Source of the DNA: Actinomycetes bacterium | GTDB taxonomy: Bacteria; Actinomycetota; Actinomycetes; Propionibacteriales; Propionibacteriaceae | Direction: 5' to 3' | Assembly (NCBI GenBank): GCA_023443125.1 | Contig: JAEZVO010000036.1 | Coordinates: 1-28,363 of the forward strand | DNA length: 28,363 nucleotides | Shown: in pieces, positions 6,665 to 14,865 of the stretch | How positions within the stretch are numbered: position 1 is the first letter of the stretch | How the letters are laid out: every line of letters begins with the position of its first letter | The notes under the pieces: model-generated | What the model saw: only the letters and a program-made list of their open reading frames with translations | What the model was told of the DNA's origin: nothing | The model's database searches: none | Position numbers and translations under genes: made by a program

Positions 6665-9600
6665 TCCTGCTCCTCCTTGTCATCCGGGCCGGGGCGGTAC
6701 GCCGCCTGCACGAGGCCCTTGAACGCGCGCGTGACGAGCGTGCCGCGCCCGGGCGGCATCGGCGACGCCTTCACCTCGCCGAACATGGCGCCCTCGTCCT
6801 TCGTGCCCGACATGACGAGGCCGGGGCTGATGGATTCGCGCATCTTCGCGATGATCGGGTCGCCGTAGATGGCTCGGCCAGCGCCACCCATGGAGCGCGC
6901 GACGACGATGTGCAGGCCGATGTCGCCGGCCTGGTTCACGAGGTCGGCGAACGCGGCCATCGGGTTGCCCGACTGGGTTGCGACCAGCTCGTAGTCGTCC
7001 ACCACGACGAACACCTCGCCGCCCTGCCACCACGAGCGGTCACGCAACTGCTGCTGGGTGACGTCGGGGCCGGGTAGGCGCATGCGCACGGCCTCGGCGA
7101 GCTGGCGCAGGTTGTCCGTCGCTGCGGATGCCGACGGGTAGTAGCCGATGAGGTGCTCCGACTCGACTTCGCCGAGCAGCGACCGTCGGTAATCAACGAT
7201 GACGATTTTCGCTTCCTTCGGGGTGTACCGCGTGGTGATGCCGTGCAGGATGTTGCGCAGGATCGTCGACTTGCCGCACTCCGGGCCACCGACGATGGCC
7301 AGGTGCGGTTCGTGTTCGGGGTCGAACCACACCGGCGCGAGTTCCTGTTCGTCGATCGCCCACGGAATGCGACGGTCCTTCTCGTCGTGCTCGATGGCGG
7401 GGAGCTCGTCGATATCGAAACGCTCCGGCAGCATGCGCACCTCGGCAGCGCGCGGGCCCTTCCAGGCGTTGTTGATGCGCTCGATGAAGTCACGCTGCCC
7501 GTCGGCCACGTCGTCGGCATTCTCGACTCCGTCGACGCGGGGCAAACCGATCAGGGTGTGCAGCGGCCCTTCCGTGATGCCTCGGCCCGGGCGGCCGGCG
7601 GGGATGATGGCTTGCACCTTGCGGTCGATTTCCGAGTCGAACGGGTCACCGAGCTTCAGCTCGATGCGGCTTTGCAGCATGTCCTTCGTCGCTGCGCGGA
7701 TTTCAGACCACTTCGCCGCGCCCACCCACGTGTGGATGCCGAAGCCCAAACCGCCGGCGGCGATCGCCTGCACCTGCGGTTCGAGCGTCTCAAACTCCGT
7801 TTTCAGGGTGAGCCAGCCGTCGATGACGAGGAACACGTCGGTGGGGAATCGGTCGGCGGGGATCGAGCCGTCCGCGCGTCCGCGTCGGTAGGTCTGCATG
7901 GAGTCGATGCCCAGCTCGGCGAACTGGAGCTCGCGCTGGCCACGCAGGCTGGTGAGCTCCGCGATGGTGCGACGGACACGGTCGACGTCGAGGCGGCCCG
8001 TCACCGAACCCATGTGTACGAGTTTCCGCATCGACGTGAGACCGCCGCCGCCGAAGTCGAGGCAGTAGAAGCCCACTTCCTCTGGGGTGTGCGTGAGCGC
8101 GAGGCCGGCGATGGCGGCACGTAGCGCCATGGATTTACCGGCCTGGGGGCCGCCTGCGACGCCCATGTTGCCGCCGGAACCGGAGAAGTCGATCACCCAC
8201 GGGTCGCGGCGCTGGTGGCGGGGGCGGTCGATGAGGCCGATCGGCGCGCGCAGCGTGCGATGCCAGGCGGGGTTGGTGGCTTGGAGGCCGCGGTCCGGGG
8301 TCTCGGCCACGCCGTCGAGGAGCTGGTCCATCGTCGGAGGGTCGTCGAGCGGCGGCAGCCACACCTGGTGCGCCGGCCAGCCGTGGCCTTTGAGCCGCGA
8401 CACACAGATCGACAGGAGCGTCTCTTCTTCCTCTTCCTCATCGGATGATGTGGCTACTGGCTTCGCCGTCTCCTCCAGCTCCGACGCATCTTGCGTCGGC
8501 GGAAGCGCCGGCTCTGGTTCGGGTTCGGGCTCGGGCGGTTCCACCGGGAGCACATAGTCGACGGTGAACTCCAGCACCGGCGGGGTCCACGCCTTCGTCT
8601 CGACGACGCCGCCTTCGTCCATGGGCTGCGCGTTCCCCGGTCGCGCTGACGGCGACTCATGCCACGGGCCCGACACATACGCGGCCTTGAACCGCGTCAT
8701 GCCGGTGGTGTCGAACTTCAGGTAACCGTTACCAGGCGGCGTCGGCAGCTCGTACGCGTCGGGCACGCCGATGACGGTGCGCGATTCCGCCGGTGAGAAG
8801 GTACGCAGCGCGATGCGGTAGGAGAGGAAGGTGTCGAGGCCACGCAGCTTGTTTTCTTCGAGGCGCTGCGAGGCGAGCAGCTGGTGCACGGCGATGGATC
8901 GACCCACGCGGCCGATCTGCACAAACAAGTCGATGAACTCCGGGCGGGCAGTGAGCAGCTCGGAGAACTCGTCGACGACGATGAGCAGGCTCGGCATCGG
9001 GGGGAGGTCGGCGCCGGCCTGACGGGCGTTCTCGTAGTCTTCTCGGTTCTTGAAGTTGCCCGCGGCGCGCAGCACTTCCATGCGCCGGTCGAGTTCGCCG
9101 CCAATCGCATCCTGCATACGGTCGACGAGGCTGAGCTCGTCCTCGAGGTTGGTGATCACCGCAGACACGTGCGGCAGCTCGTCGAGGCCGAGGAACGTCG
9201 CGCCACCTTTGAAGTCGACGAGAATGAAGTTGAGCTGTTCCGTGGAGTGCGTCGCGGCAAGGCCGAGCACCAAGGTACGCAGGAACTCCGACTTACCGGA
9301 ACCCGTCGCGCCGATGCAGATGCCGTGTGGGCCCATGCCGCCCTGCGCGGACTCCTTAATATCCAGCTCCACCGGGTTGCCGTCCTCGCCGGTGCCGAAC
9401 GGGATGCGAAGGTGGTTGCGCAGCGGGCGGGGGCGCCAGGCCTGCCGGGGGTCGAGGGTGAGCGGATCACCAATCCCGAGCATGGCCGGGAAGTCCTTCG
9501 GCGGCTCGAACACCACTTCTTCCGCTTCGTCTTCATCCGACGTGACCAACTCCGGCATGCGGTACGGGGCCATGGCTCGGGCGAGCATCTCGACGTACAC

Positions 9601-10761
9601 GCCCTTCACGGTGTCGGGGCGGCCGAACGGCGTCTGTGCGTGCTGCACCTTCGACGTCCGACGGTGCAAGATGACGCGGTCACCGTCGATTTCGAAGTAT
9701 GCAACGCCCAGCTCCAGCTTGCGCGGGAGCTTTCGCTCGCCGGTGACGTGGATGCTCACCGCCTTCGTCTGCGGAGTGATGAACTGCTGAGCATTGACCC
9801 CCTCGACGCCGTCGGAGACGACCACCATCAGCGACGGCGGTGTGTCCGCCGCCTGCGCGGAGGTGCCTAGCTGGGAGATCTCGCTGGCGCCGGTGGCGAA
9901 CATGCGCAGGCTGCCCACACCGTCGGTTTCGGACGGGTGCTGCAGGTGGGGCAGCCACTTCACCCACTGCCACTCGGGCTGGACTTCCTTCCGCGCGGCC
10001 ACCATGAGCGCCGCGTCGGTGGGGGCATGCCAAGTGACAAGTTGCGCGACCATCGAGAAGGCGACGCCACGGCAGGCCTCTTCGTCGCCGATGAGCTGGA
10101 TGGAGCGGAAGCCGCGGAGGTCGACGGCCAGCGGCACCGACTGGATCACGCGGTGGGTGCGGATGAAGCGTCTCAGCGCCCCGGTGGTGAGGGGTTCGAG
10201 GTCTTCGATGGGCTGCGACTCCGGCGGGGTGATGCGCTTGGCCGACTGCTGACGCCCGACGGAGATCCGCACCGAGCCGAAGTCTTCCGCGTCGGGGCGG
10301 CGCTCCCACATGCGCATGCCGCCGACGACCGTCCAGAGGGAATCCGGCGCTGGGTGGCGGTAGGCGACGGAGGCGCGCTGCTCGTCGGCGGTTTTGGCGA
10401 AGTTCTTGCGGGTCTGGGCGAGGTAGCGGAAGTAGTCGCGGCGGTTGGCGTCGAGCTGTGCCGACTGGTCGTCATTTTGGCGGCCGGTCTGCGACAGCAT
10501 CATGCCCATCATGGAGACGCCGTAGAGGCCCATGACGATGCCTCGCAGCGGGTTGCCGCCTCCGCCGCCGAGACCACCGCCCAGGAGCATGAGGCCCATC
10601 GCGAGCGCGCCCGCCACCATGGGAAGCATGCGCAGGAACGCGCCGAACGGCTTCGAGGGGGACGGCGGGGGGATCTCGGGAGGCGATTCGAGGAGCAAGT
10701 CGCCTCGTGGCATCGCCGGTGGGGTCACCCGCTTGGGGCGGTGAAAGGTGACAACACCCAT
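6661..10761 (-). CDS. eccC: type VII secretion motor ATPase EccC
   Basis: A 1366-residue FtsK/SpoIIIE-family motor, the full-length single-chain form of EccC that drives export of WXG100 substrates. Two membrane helices lie at about 40-63 and 73-90. Three ATPase domains follow: D1 with Walker A GATGSGKS (484-491) and Walker B ending in Asp597-Glu598, D2 with GGPQAGKS (870-877) and a Walker B ending in Asp981-Gly982, and D3 with GGPECGKS (1158-1165) and Asp1255-Asp1256. Only D1 keeps the catalytic Glu after the Walker B Asp, which fits the known scheme in which D1 is the main motor and D2/D3 bind substrate. An unusual acidic Pro-Glu/poly-Glu linker (about 742-780) joins D1 to D2. A purine-rich AGGAGAGGGAG precedes the ATG. 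mycP is coupled downstream. Confidence 0.97.
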   Translation of the reverse strand: MGVVTFHRPKRVTPPAMPRGDLLLESPPEIPPPSPSKPFGAFLRMLPMVAGALAMGLMLLGGGLGGGGGNPLRGIVMGLYGVSMMGMMLSQTGRQNDDQSAQLDANRRDYFRYLAQTRKNFAKTADEQRASVAYRHPAPDSLWTVVGGMRMWERRPDAEDFGSVRISVGRQQSAKRITPPESQPIEDLEPLTTGALRRFIRTHRVIQSVPLAVDLRGFRSIQLIGDEEACRGVAFSMVAQLVTWHAPTDAALMVAARKEVQPEWQWVKWLPHLQHPSETDGVGSLRMFATGASEISQLGTSAQAADTPPSLMVVVSDGVEGVNAQQFITPQTKAVSIHVTGERKLPRKLELGVAYFEIDGDRVILHRRTSKVQHAQTPFGRPDTVKGVYVEMLARAMAPYRMPELVTSDEDEAEEVVFEPPKDFPAMLGIGDPLTLDPRQAWRPRPLRNHLRIPFGTGEDGNPVELDIKESAQGGMGPHGICIGATGSGKSEFLRTLVLGLAATHSTEQLNFILVDFKGGATFLGLDELPHVSAVITNLEDELSLVDRMQDAIGGELDRRMEVLRAAGNFKNREDYENARQAGADLPPMPSLLIVVDEFSELLTARPEFIDLFVQIGRVGRSIAVHQLLASQRLEENKLRGLDTFLSYRIALRTFSPAESRTVIGVPDAYELPTPPGNGYLKFDTTGMTRFKAAYVSGPWHESPSARPGNAQPMDEGGVVETKAWTPPVLEFTVDYVLPVEPPEPEPEPEPALPPTQDASELEETAKPVATSSDEEEEEETLLSICVSRLKGHGWPAHQVWLPPLDDPPTMDQLLDGVAETPDRGLQATNPAWHRTLRAPIGLIDRPRHQRRDPWVIDFSGSGGNMGVAGGPQAGKSMALRAAIAGLALTHTPEEVGFYCLDFGGGGLTSMRKLVHMGSVTGRLDVDRVRRTIAELTSLRGQRELQFAELGIDSMQTYRRGRADGSIPADRFPTDVFLVIDGWLTLKTEFETLEPQVQAIAAGGLGFGIHTWVGAAKWSEIRAATKDMLQSRIELKLGDPFDSEIDRKVQAIIPAGRPGRGITEGPLHTLIGLPRVDGVENADDVADGQRDFIERINNAWKGPRAAEVRMLPERFDIDELPAIEHDEKDRRIPWAIDEQELAPVWFDPEHEPHLAIVGGPECGKSTILRNILHGITTRYTPKEAKIVIVDYRRSLLGEVESEHLIGYYPSASAATDNLRQLAEAVRMRLPGPDVTQQQLRDRSWWQGGEVFVVVDDYELVATQSGNPMAAFADLVNQAGDIGLHIVVARSMGGAGRAIYGDPIIAKMRESISPGLVMSGTKDEGAMFGEVKASPMPPGRGTLVTRAFKGLVQAAYRPGPDDKEEQE

Positions 10762-10828
10762 CTACGCTCTCCCTCTCCTGAGACCTACGCAGCTAAACCT
10801 AGTGTGAGCAGGGGGTCATGGCGACCTC

Positions 10829-10905
10829 TAACCCGATATCCACATTCGTTTCCCAGAATCCGGGTTTTGGGGCGTTTTCGGCAAACGAATGTGGATATCG
10901 GGTTA
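10829..10905. repeat. long inverted repeat B (23-base perfect arms)
   Basis: The arms at 10829-10851 and 10883-10905 are perfect reverse complements, with a 31-base loop. It lies between the divergent starts of eccC and the EamA gene, so it cannot be a terminator for either of them. The right arm ends five bases before the likely -10 box of the EamA gene. No open frame lies between the arms. Confidence 0.85.
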
Positions 10906-10909
10906 GGTC

Positions 10910-10915
10910 TAGGCT
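10910..10915 (+). promoter_or_regulatory. -10 box of a probable leaderless EamA-gene promoter
   Basis: TAGGCT is followed by six bases and the GTG start at 10922. No Shine-Dalgarno is visible. It lies just after the right arm of inverted repeat B, so any factor or cruciform there would affect this promoter. Confidence 0.45.
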
Positions 10916-10921
10916 GAGACC

Positions 10922-11776
10922 GTGTCCCGCCCGAACCTCTCACCGTTCAGTGTCGGGGTGCTGTTACTGATTTTCGGTGCGCTCTCGGTGCAGTTGGGGG
11001 CGTCGATCGGCACAGCGATCATCCCCGCGGTTGGCGTGTTGGGCGTGGTGCTCGCCCGCTACACGCTGCAGGCGTGCGTGCACATCCCGCTGGCGTGGAA
11101 GCATCTGCGCCGCGCGCGGCTCGCGGATTGGCGGTGGGGCGCGCTCGTCGCCGCGCCGCTGCTGGCGATGAACCTCACCATCTACATGGCCTTTTCCCAC
11201 ATCGGCGTTGGGCTGGCGGTCACCATCGAGCTCATGGGCCCCATCACGCTCGCGGTGCTGACCGCCCGCAGCCGCCCCGGCTGGATGGCCGCCGGGCTCG
11301 CGGCGGTGGGCATGGTGTTGGTGACGGACCCAACCGGCGACGTCAACGTTCCCGGCGTACTGTGGTCGCTCGCCGCAGCCGCGAGCTGGGCGTTCTATCT
11401 CCTCGCCACCCGCAAAGCCGGCCAACAGCTGGAGGGCCTGACGCCGTCGGCGATGGCGAGTGTGATCGGGCTCAGCGTCCTGATCCCCCTCAACCTGCTA
11501 TTCACCAGACCCGCAGACCTCAACCCGACGGTGCTCCTCCTCGCCGTGCTGGCTGGGGTGCTCTCGTCGGCGATCCCGTACGCCTGCGATCTTCTGGCGC
11601 TCCGGCGAGTGCCGATGAACGTCGCGTCGACGATGATGTCCATCAACCCGGTAACCGCGTCGATGTGGGGCGCGATCATCCTCGGCGAGCGATTCGGCGC
11701 GCTCGAGATTGCCGGCTTGGCGATCATCTGCGTCGCCAACGTGCTCGTCGTACGGGCCGCGCGGCGCCCGAGGTAG
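10922..11776 (+). CDS. EamA-family (RhtA-like) drug/metabolite exporter
   Basis: A 284-residue polytopic membrane protein of the drug/metabolite transporter superfamily. It has about ten hydrophobic segments arranged as two EamA repeats (roughly residues 10-137 and 145-280). The spacing and the PYACDLLALRRVP stretch near residue 220 resemble RhtA-type threonine/homoserine exporters, but the substrate cannot be assigned. The start is GTG with no visible ribosome binding site. It stands alone on the plus strand, its 3' end almost touching the convergent dehydrogenase gene. Nothing ties it to ESX secretion apart from position. Confidence 0.85.
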   Translation: MSRPNLSPFSVGVLLLIFGALSVQLGASIGTAIIPAVGVLGVVLARYTLQACVHIPLAWKHLRRARLADWRWGALVAAPLLAMNLTIYMAFSHIGVGLAVTIELMGPITLAVLTARSRPGWMAAGLAAVGMVLVTDPTGDVNVPGVLWSLAAAASWAFYLLATRKAGQQLEGLTPSAMASVIGLSVLIPLNLLFTRPADLNPTVLLLAVLAGVLSSAIPYACDLLALRRVPMNVASTMMSINPVTASMWGAIILGERFGALEIAGLAIICVANVLVVRAARRPR

Positions 11777-11777
11777 A

Positions 11778-12773
11778 TCAGCTGAGGTGCTGGGCGGCTG
11801 CCCTCTCCATCTCGAAGAGCAGCCGCTCGCCGGCAAGAAGGCGCTCCACCTCGTCGACGGCGCATGTTCCCTGCTCCCAGCATGCTTGGCGGGTCGCGCC
11901 TGCCACGTGCGGAGTGAGCAGCACGTTCGGCAACCCATACAGCACGCAGTCCGCCGGCAACGGCTCCTCGTCGAACACGTCGAGCCCGGCTCGGATGCGC
12001 CCAGCGATGAGTTCACGCTCCAAGGCATCGCCGTCGACGACGGCCGCCCGCGCCGTGTTGAGGAAGATGCCGCCGTCGGGGATGCGCGCGAACTCCTCGC
12101 GTCCGAGCATCCTGCGTGTTTCGGGTGTCACGGGAGCGTGCATGGCGACGACCGGCGAGGCCAAGGCGTCGTCGAGCGGTACGAGGCGCACGCCGAGTTC
12201 GGCGGCGCGCTCGGGTGAGAAGTAGGGATCGAAGGCGACGATGTCCTCGCAGCCGAGCCCTCGCAGCATCCGGGCGTGCCAGACCCCGACTCGACTCAGC
12301 CCGATCAGCCCGTGGCGCACCGTGTGGATGGCGGTGCCGAACTCCGGGTGACGGCTCGCGGCGTAGTCACGGGTGGTTTGTATGCCGCGATCGTAGGAGT
12401 GCACCTCGCGCAGGAGCACGAGCTCCATGGTGAGCGCGAACTCGGCCACTGCGCGGGCCATGGGGTCGCTGCCGGCCTGGCTCACGGCCACCTCCGACGA
12501 GAACACGTCCGGCCCGAGTGCTTCCCGCCACGAACCCGTGGTGTGCACAATCAGGCGCAGCCGATCGCCGTCGACGCGTTGAAGCTGGGGCGTACCCCAC
12601 CCGGTGATGAGCACGTCGTATTCGCTGCACACTCTCTCGGGCAGCGCGGTGGCGTCGTCGGGCAGCACATCGACGTCGGCGAGCTCGTCGAGCCGGCGCC
12701 ATGCGTCGGGGGTGAACAGCAATTCGCGATATGCGGTGCTCAAAGCGACGATGACTCGGGCGGTCATGGTCAT
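11778..12773 (-). CDS. D-isomer-specific 2-hydroxyacid dehydrogenase
   Basis: A 331-residue NAD(P)-dependent oxidoreductase that interconverts a 2-hydroxyacid and a 2-ketoacid; the substrate is unknown. The catalytic set is complete: Arg242 in NTARAAVVD, Glu270 in DVFDEEP, and His289 in LLTPHVAG. The dinucleotide loop is unusual, reading GLIGLSRVG at about 155-163, where most relatives have GxGxxG. An AAAGGAA ribosome binding site precedes the ATG at 12773 (a second Met is at residue 3). It lies 21 bases downstream of the broken amidohydrolase/oxidoreductase gene and was probably its operon partner. It is the only intact gene on this arm of the cluster. Confidence 0.88.
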   Translation of the reverse strand: MTMTARVIVALSTAYRELLFTPDAWRRLDELADVDVLPDDATALPERVCSEYDVLITGWGTPQLQRVDGDRLRLIVHTTGSWREALGPDVFSSEVAVSQAGSDPMARAVAEFALTMELVLLREVHSYDRGIQTTRDYAASRHPEFGTAIHTVRHGLIGLSRVGVWHARMLRGLGCEDIVAFDPYFSPERAAELGVRLVPLDDALASPVVAMHAPVTPETRRMLGREEFARIPDGGIFLNTARAAVVDGDALERELIAGRIRAGLDVFDEEPLPADCVLYGLPNVLLTPHVAGATRQACWEQGTCAVDEVERLLAGERLLFEMERAAAQHLS

Positions 12774-12794
12774 GGGTGTTCCTTTCGTCAGTGT

Positions 12795-13692
12795 TCAGTG
12801 TTCGGCTTCGGCGAAGCGACGGGCGTCGGCGACGGCGCGCAGCACTGCCGCGGTGTCGTCCCAGGCCAGTGGGCTCGGGGCGCCGTCGGCCATGGCGAGG
12901 AGGTGGCGGGTCATGGCTTCGGACCCGAACGGGTCAGCTCCCCCGCTCGCGCCGATTCGGATGGAGTGCCGACCGTCGGCGTCGGTGTAGTCGACGCGGT
13001 ACGCCTGGCCAGAGACGGTGCCGTCGATCTCGAATGTGGCGCGCACCCCGTCGGCGTTGCTCGCGGTGCCGGAGGCGACGTCAGGGCTTGTCAGGGGCAG
13101 GTCGCTGGCCTTGCTGGCGACGCATCCGGTGACGCGCACCGTCGGGCCGAGCACCACTTCGAGCAGCTCGAAGGCGTGGGCTCCCATCATGGGCACGAGC
13201 CCGCCGGCTTCGTCTTGCCAGCGGGATTCGGGGGCGGCCCAGTAGGCGATGTCGTGGGCAGCGACGACGTGCACCTGCGCGACGGGGCCCGTCACGGCCG
13301 CTAGGTCGGGGGCGAAGCGCAGGATCGAGGTGGTGAGCACGCGCTCCTCGCGCCCCGCCACCGCCGCCTCCAGCGCGGCGAGTTCGTCGTGGCAGGTGAC
13401 CGCCGGCTTGGTGATCGCGACGGCGCACCCCACCGTGAGCAGGGCTCCGGCGAGCGGCGCGACGCGGCTCGGCCCAGGCGCGCAGTTCGTCGACGGCGCC
13501 GTCCTCGTCGTACCAGCAGCCGCGCGCCGACGAAACGAGCGCGGAGTCGATTCCGCCGCGGGCGAGGATGCGGTCGATGGCGGCGGGAGACCCGTCGACG
13601 TCTGGGCGCGAGGTCCACAGCCCCGCGACGACGTCGCAGTCGAGGGTGATGCGACGGGTGTCCTCGGCGAGTTGTATGAAGAAGTTAGGCAC
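12795..13692 (-). pseudogene. chimeric remnant: amidohydrolase N-terminus joined to a Gfo/Idh/MocA oxidoreductase C-terminus
   Basis: Two protein fragments meet at about 13462-13466 in different reading frames. Upstream, a GTG start at 13692 with a GGAAGGGG ribosome binding site opens a frame whose first 76 residues resemble the N-terminus of TIM-barrel amidohydrolases (an LDCDVVAGLW stretch, then RILARGGIDSALVSS). It then runs into low-complexity Arg/Ala sequence. Downstream, another frame gives about 222 residues that look like the C-terminal two-thirds of a Gfo/Idh/MocA dehydrogenase (VAITKPAVT, ILRFAPD) but lack the NAD-binding GxGxxG half. The simplest reading is a deletion that fused two adjacent operon genes, with a frame mismatch. 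A longer minus-strand frame up to 14213 is antisense to the next gene. The amidohydrolase assignment is from memory of the family. Confidence 0.65.
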
Positions 13693-13709
13693 CGGCGCCC
13701 CTTCCGTAA

Positions 13710-13802
13710 GGAAACCTTTTCTAGCACTATAACCCTCCTCGCCTCACGCGAGGTAAACAGTGGGCAATAGCCCTTGCAGGCGCTTGAGAAAAGCTTTACC
13801 AT
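13710..13802. promoter_or_regulatory. divergent promoter region with two operator-like boxes
   Basis: Between the divergent broken gene and the epimerase-like gene, two related boxes face opposite ways: GAAAAGGTTTCC on the minus strand (13710-13721) and GAAAAGCTTTAC on the plus strand (13788-13799). They share GAAAAG-TTT and are partly symmetric, like operators of LacI-family repressors, although they lack the usual central CG. A minus-strand TATAGT (13726-13731) lies just upstream of the first box. On the plus side TTGCAG (13774-13779), 17 bases and TACCAT (13797-13802) bracket the second. The LacI-type gene nearby is the natural candidate regulator. Confidence 0.4.
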
Positions 13803-13833
13803 AGTGTGCAGCAACGAAGCTTCAGGAGGGCCC

Positions 13834-14865
13834 ATGTACGACGCACCACCCAGCTCCGAGAACGAGCTCGACGAGCTCCTCTCGCAGCCCACGCCCGGGG
13901 TCATTGACACGCTCGGGAAGGTCGACGGCGACATCGTCATTCTCGGCGGTGGCGGCAAGGTTGGCCCGACGATGGCGCGCATGGCGCGCAAGGCGCTCGA
14001 CGAGGCCGGTTCGTCGTCGAAGGTCATCAGCGTGTCGCGGTGGTCGGACAAGGAAGCGGCCCGGAGCCTCAACGAACACGGCATCGAAACCATCGCCGCC
14101 GACCTCGGCGACCCGGATGCGTGGCAACAGCTTCCCGACGCTGGCGCGGTGATGTACCTGCTCGGGCACAAGTTCGGCTCCACGGCGAACCCGTCGATCA
14201 CTTGGTGGATCAATGCGGTGGTGCCGGGATTCTGTGCGTCGCGGTATCGGGGCGTGCCGACGGTGGCGTACTCGACGGGGAACGTCTATCCCCTGCGCCC
14301 CACCAACACCGGTGGCGCGACGGAGCTCGACCCGATCGGGCCCGTCGGCATGTACGCGCAGTCGTGCGCGGCCCGCGAGCAGGCGTTCGCGCAGGTCGCA
14401 GAGCGGTGGGGCACCCCGACAACCATCTACCGCCTCAACTACGCGTGCGAGCTGCGCTACGGGGTGATCGCCGACATCGCGCAGACGATTGCCGCGGGGG
14501 AACCCGTCGACGTGACGATGCCGGCCGTGAATGTGGTCTGGCAACGTGATTCGAATGCATGGTCATGGCAGGCGCTCAAGCTTGCCGGCACGCCGGCGGA
14601 GATTCTCAACGGCACCGGTCCCGAGACCCTCTCGACGAGGGCCATCGCCGAGCAGCTCGCCGCCCACGCGGGCTGGGATCTGCAGATCATCGGCGAGGAG
14701 GCCGACACCGCGTTGCTCAGCAACGCCGCCAAATGCCACGCGCTCTTCGGCTACCCCAGCGTCGCGCCCGCGACGATCATCGAGTGGGTGGCGAAGTGGG
14801 TATCCGACGGCGGCCGCGCACTCGGTAAGCCCACGAAATTCCAGCGACGCGACGGAGGATTCTGA
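13834..14865 (+). CDS. NAD-dependent epimerase/dehydratase-like oxidoreductase
   Basis: A 343-residue extended-SDR-like protein. The Rossmann loop reads GGGGKVG at 38-44, and YSTGN at 146-150 occupies the active-site strand. At the usual YxxxK position it reads YAQSC (Tyr174, Cys178), so the catalytic lysine is missing. As I recall, relatives encoded beside dihydrodipicolinate-synthase-like genes also have this Cys, so it may be a family trait and not damage. The start is placed at the ATG with AGGAGG four to five bases upstream; an in-frame codon at 13774 would overlap the operator-like box and has no ribosome binding site. Its stop overlaps the next start (TGATG), implying coupling. It probably acts on a sugar acid or a derivative. 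Confidence 0.85.
   Translation: MYDAPPSSENELDELLSQPTPGVIDTLGKVDGDIVILGGGGKVGPTMARMARKALDEAGSSSKVISVSRWSDKEAARSLNEHGIETIAADLGDPDAWQQLPDAGAVMYLLGHKFGSTANPSITWWINAVVPGFCASRYRGVPTVAYSTGNVYPLRPTNTGGATELDPIGPVGMYAQSCAAREQAFAQVAERWGTPTTIYRLNYACELRYGVIADIAQTIAAGEPVDVTMPAVNVVWQRDSNAWSWQALKLAGTPAEILNGTGPETLSTRAIAEQLAAHAGWDLQIIGEEADTALLSNAAKCHALFGYPSVAPATIIEWVAKWVSDGGRALGKPTKFQRRDGGF

Noticed and set aside
12795..14213. Single minus-strand gene of 472 codons
   Set aside because: The N-terminal third is antisense to the epimerase-like gene and low in complexity; only the part below about 13464 has protein-family character.
13834..14865. Epimerase-like gene as a pseudogene because of the missing SDR lysine
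   Set aside because: The frame is intact with a good ribosome binding site, and the Cys at that position seems typical of the family as I recall it.
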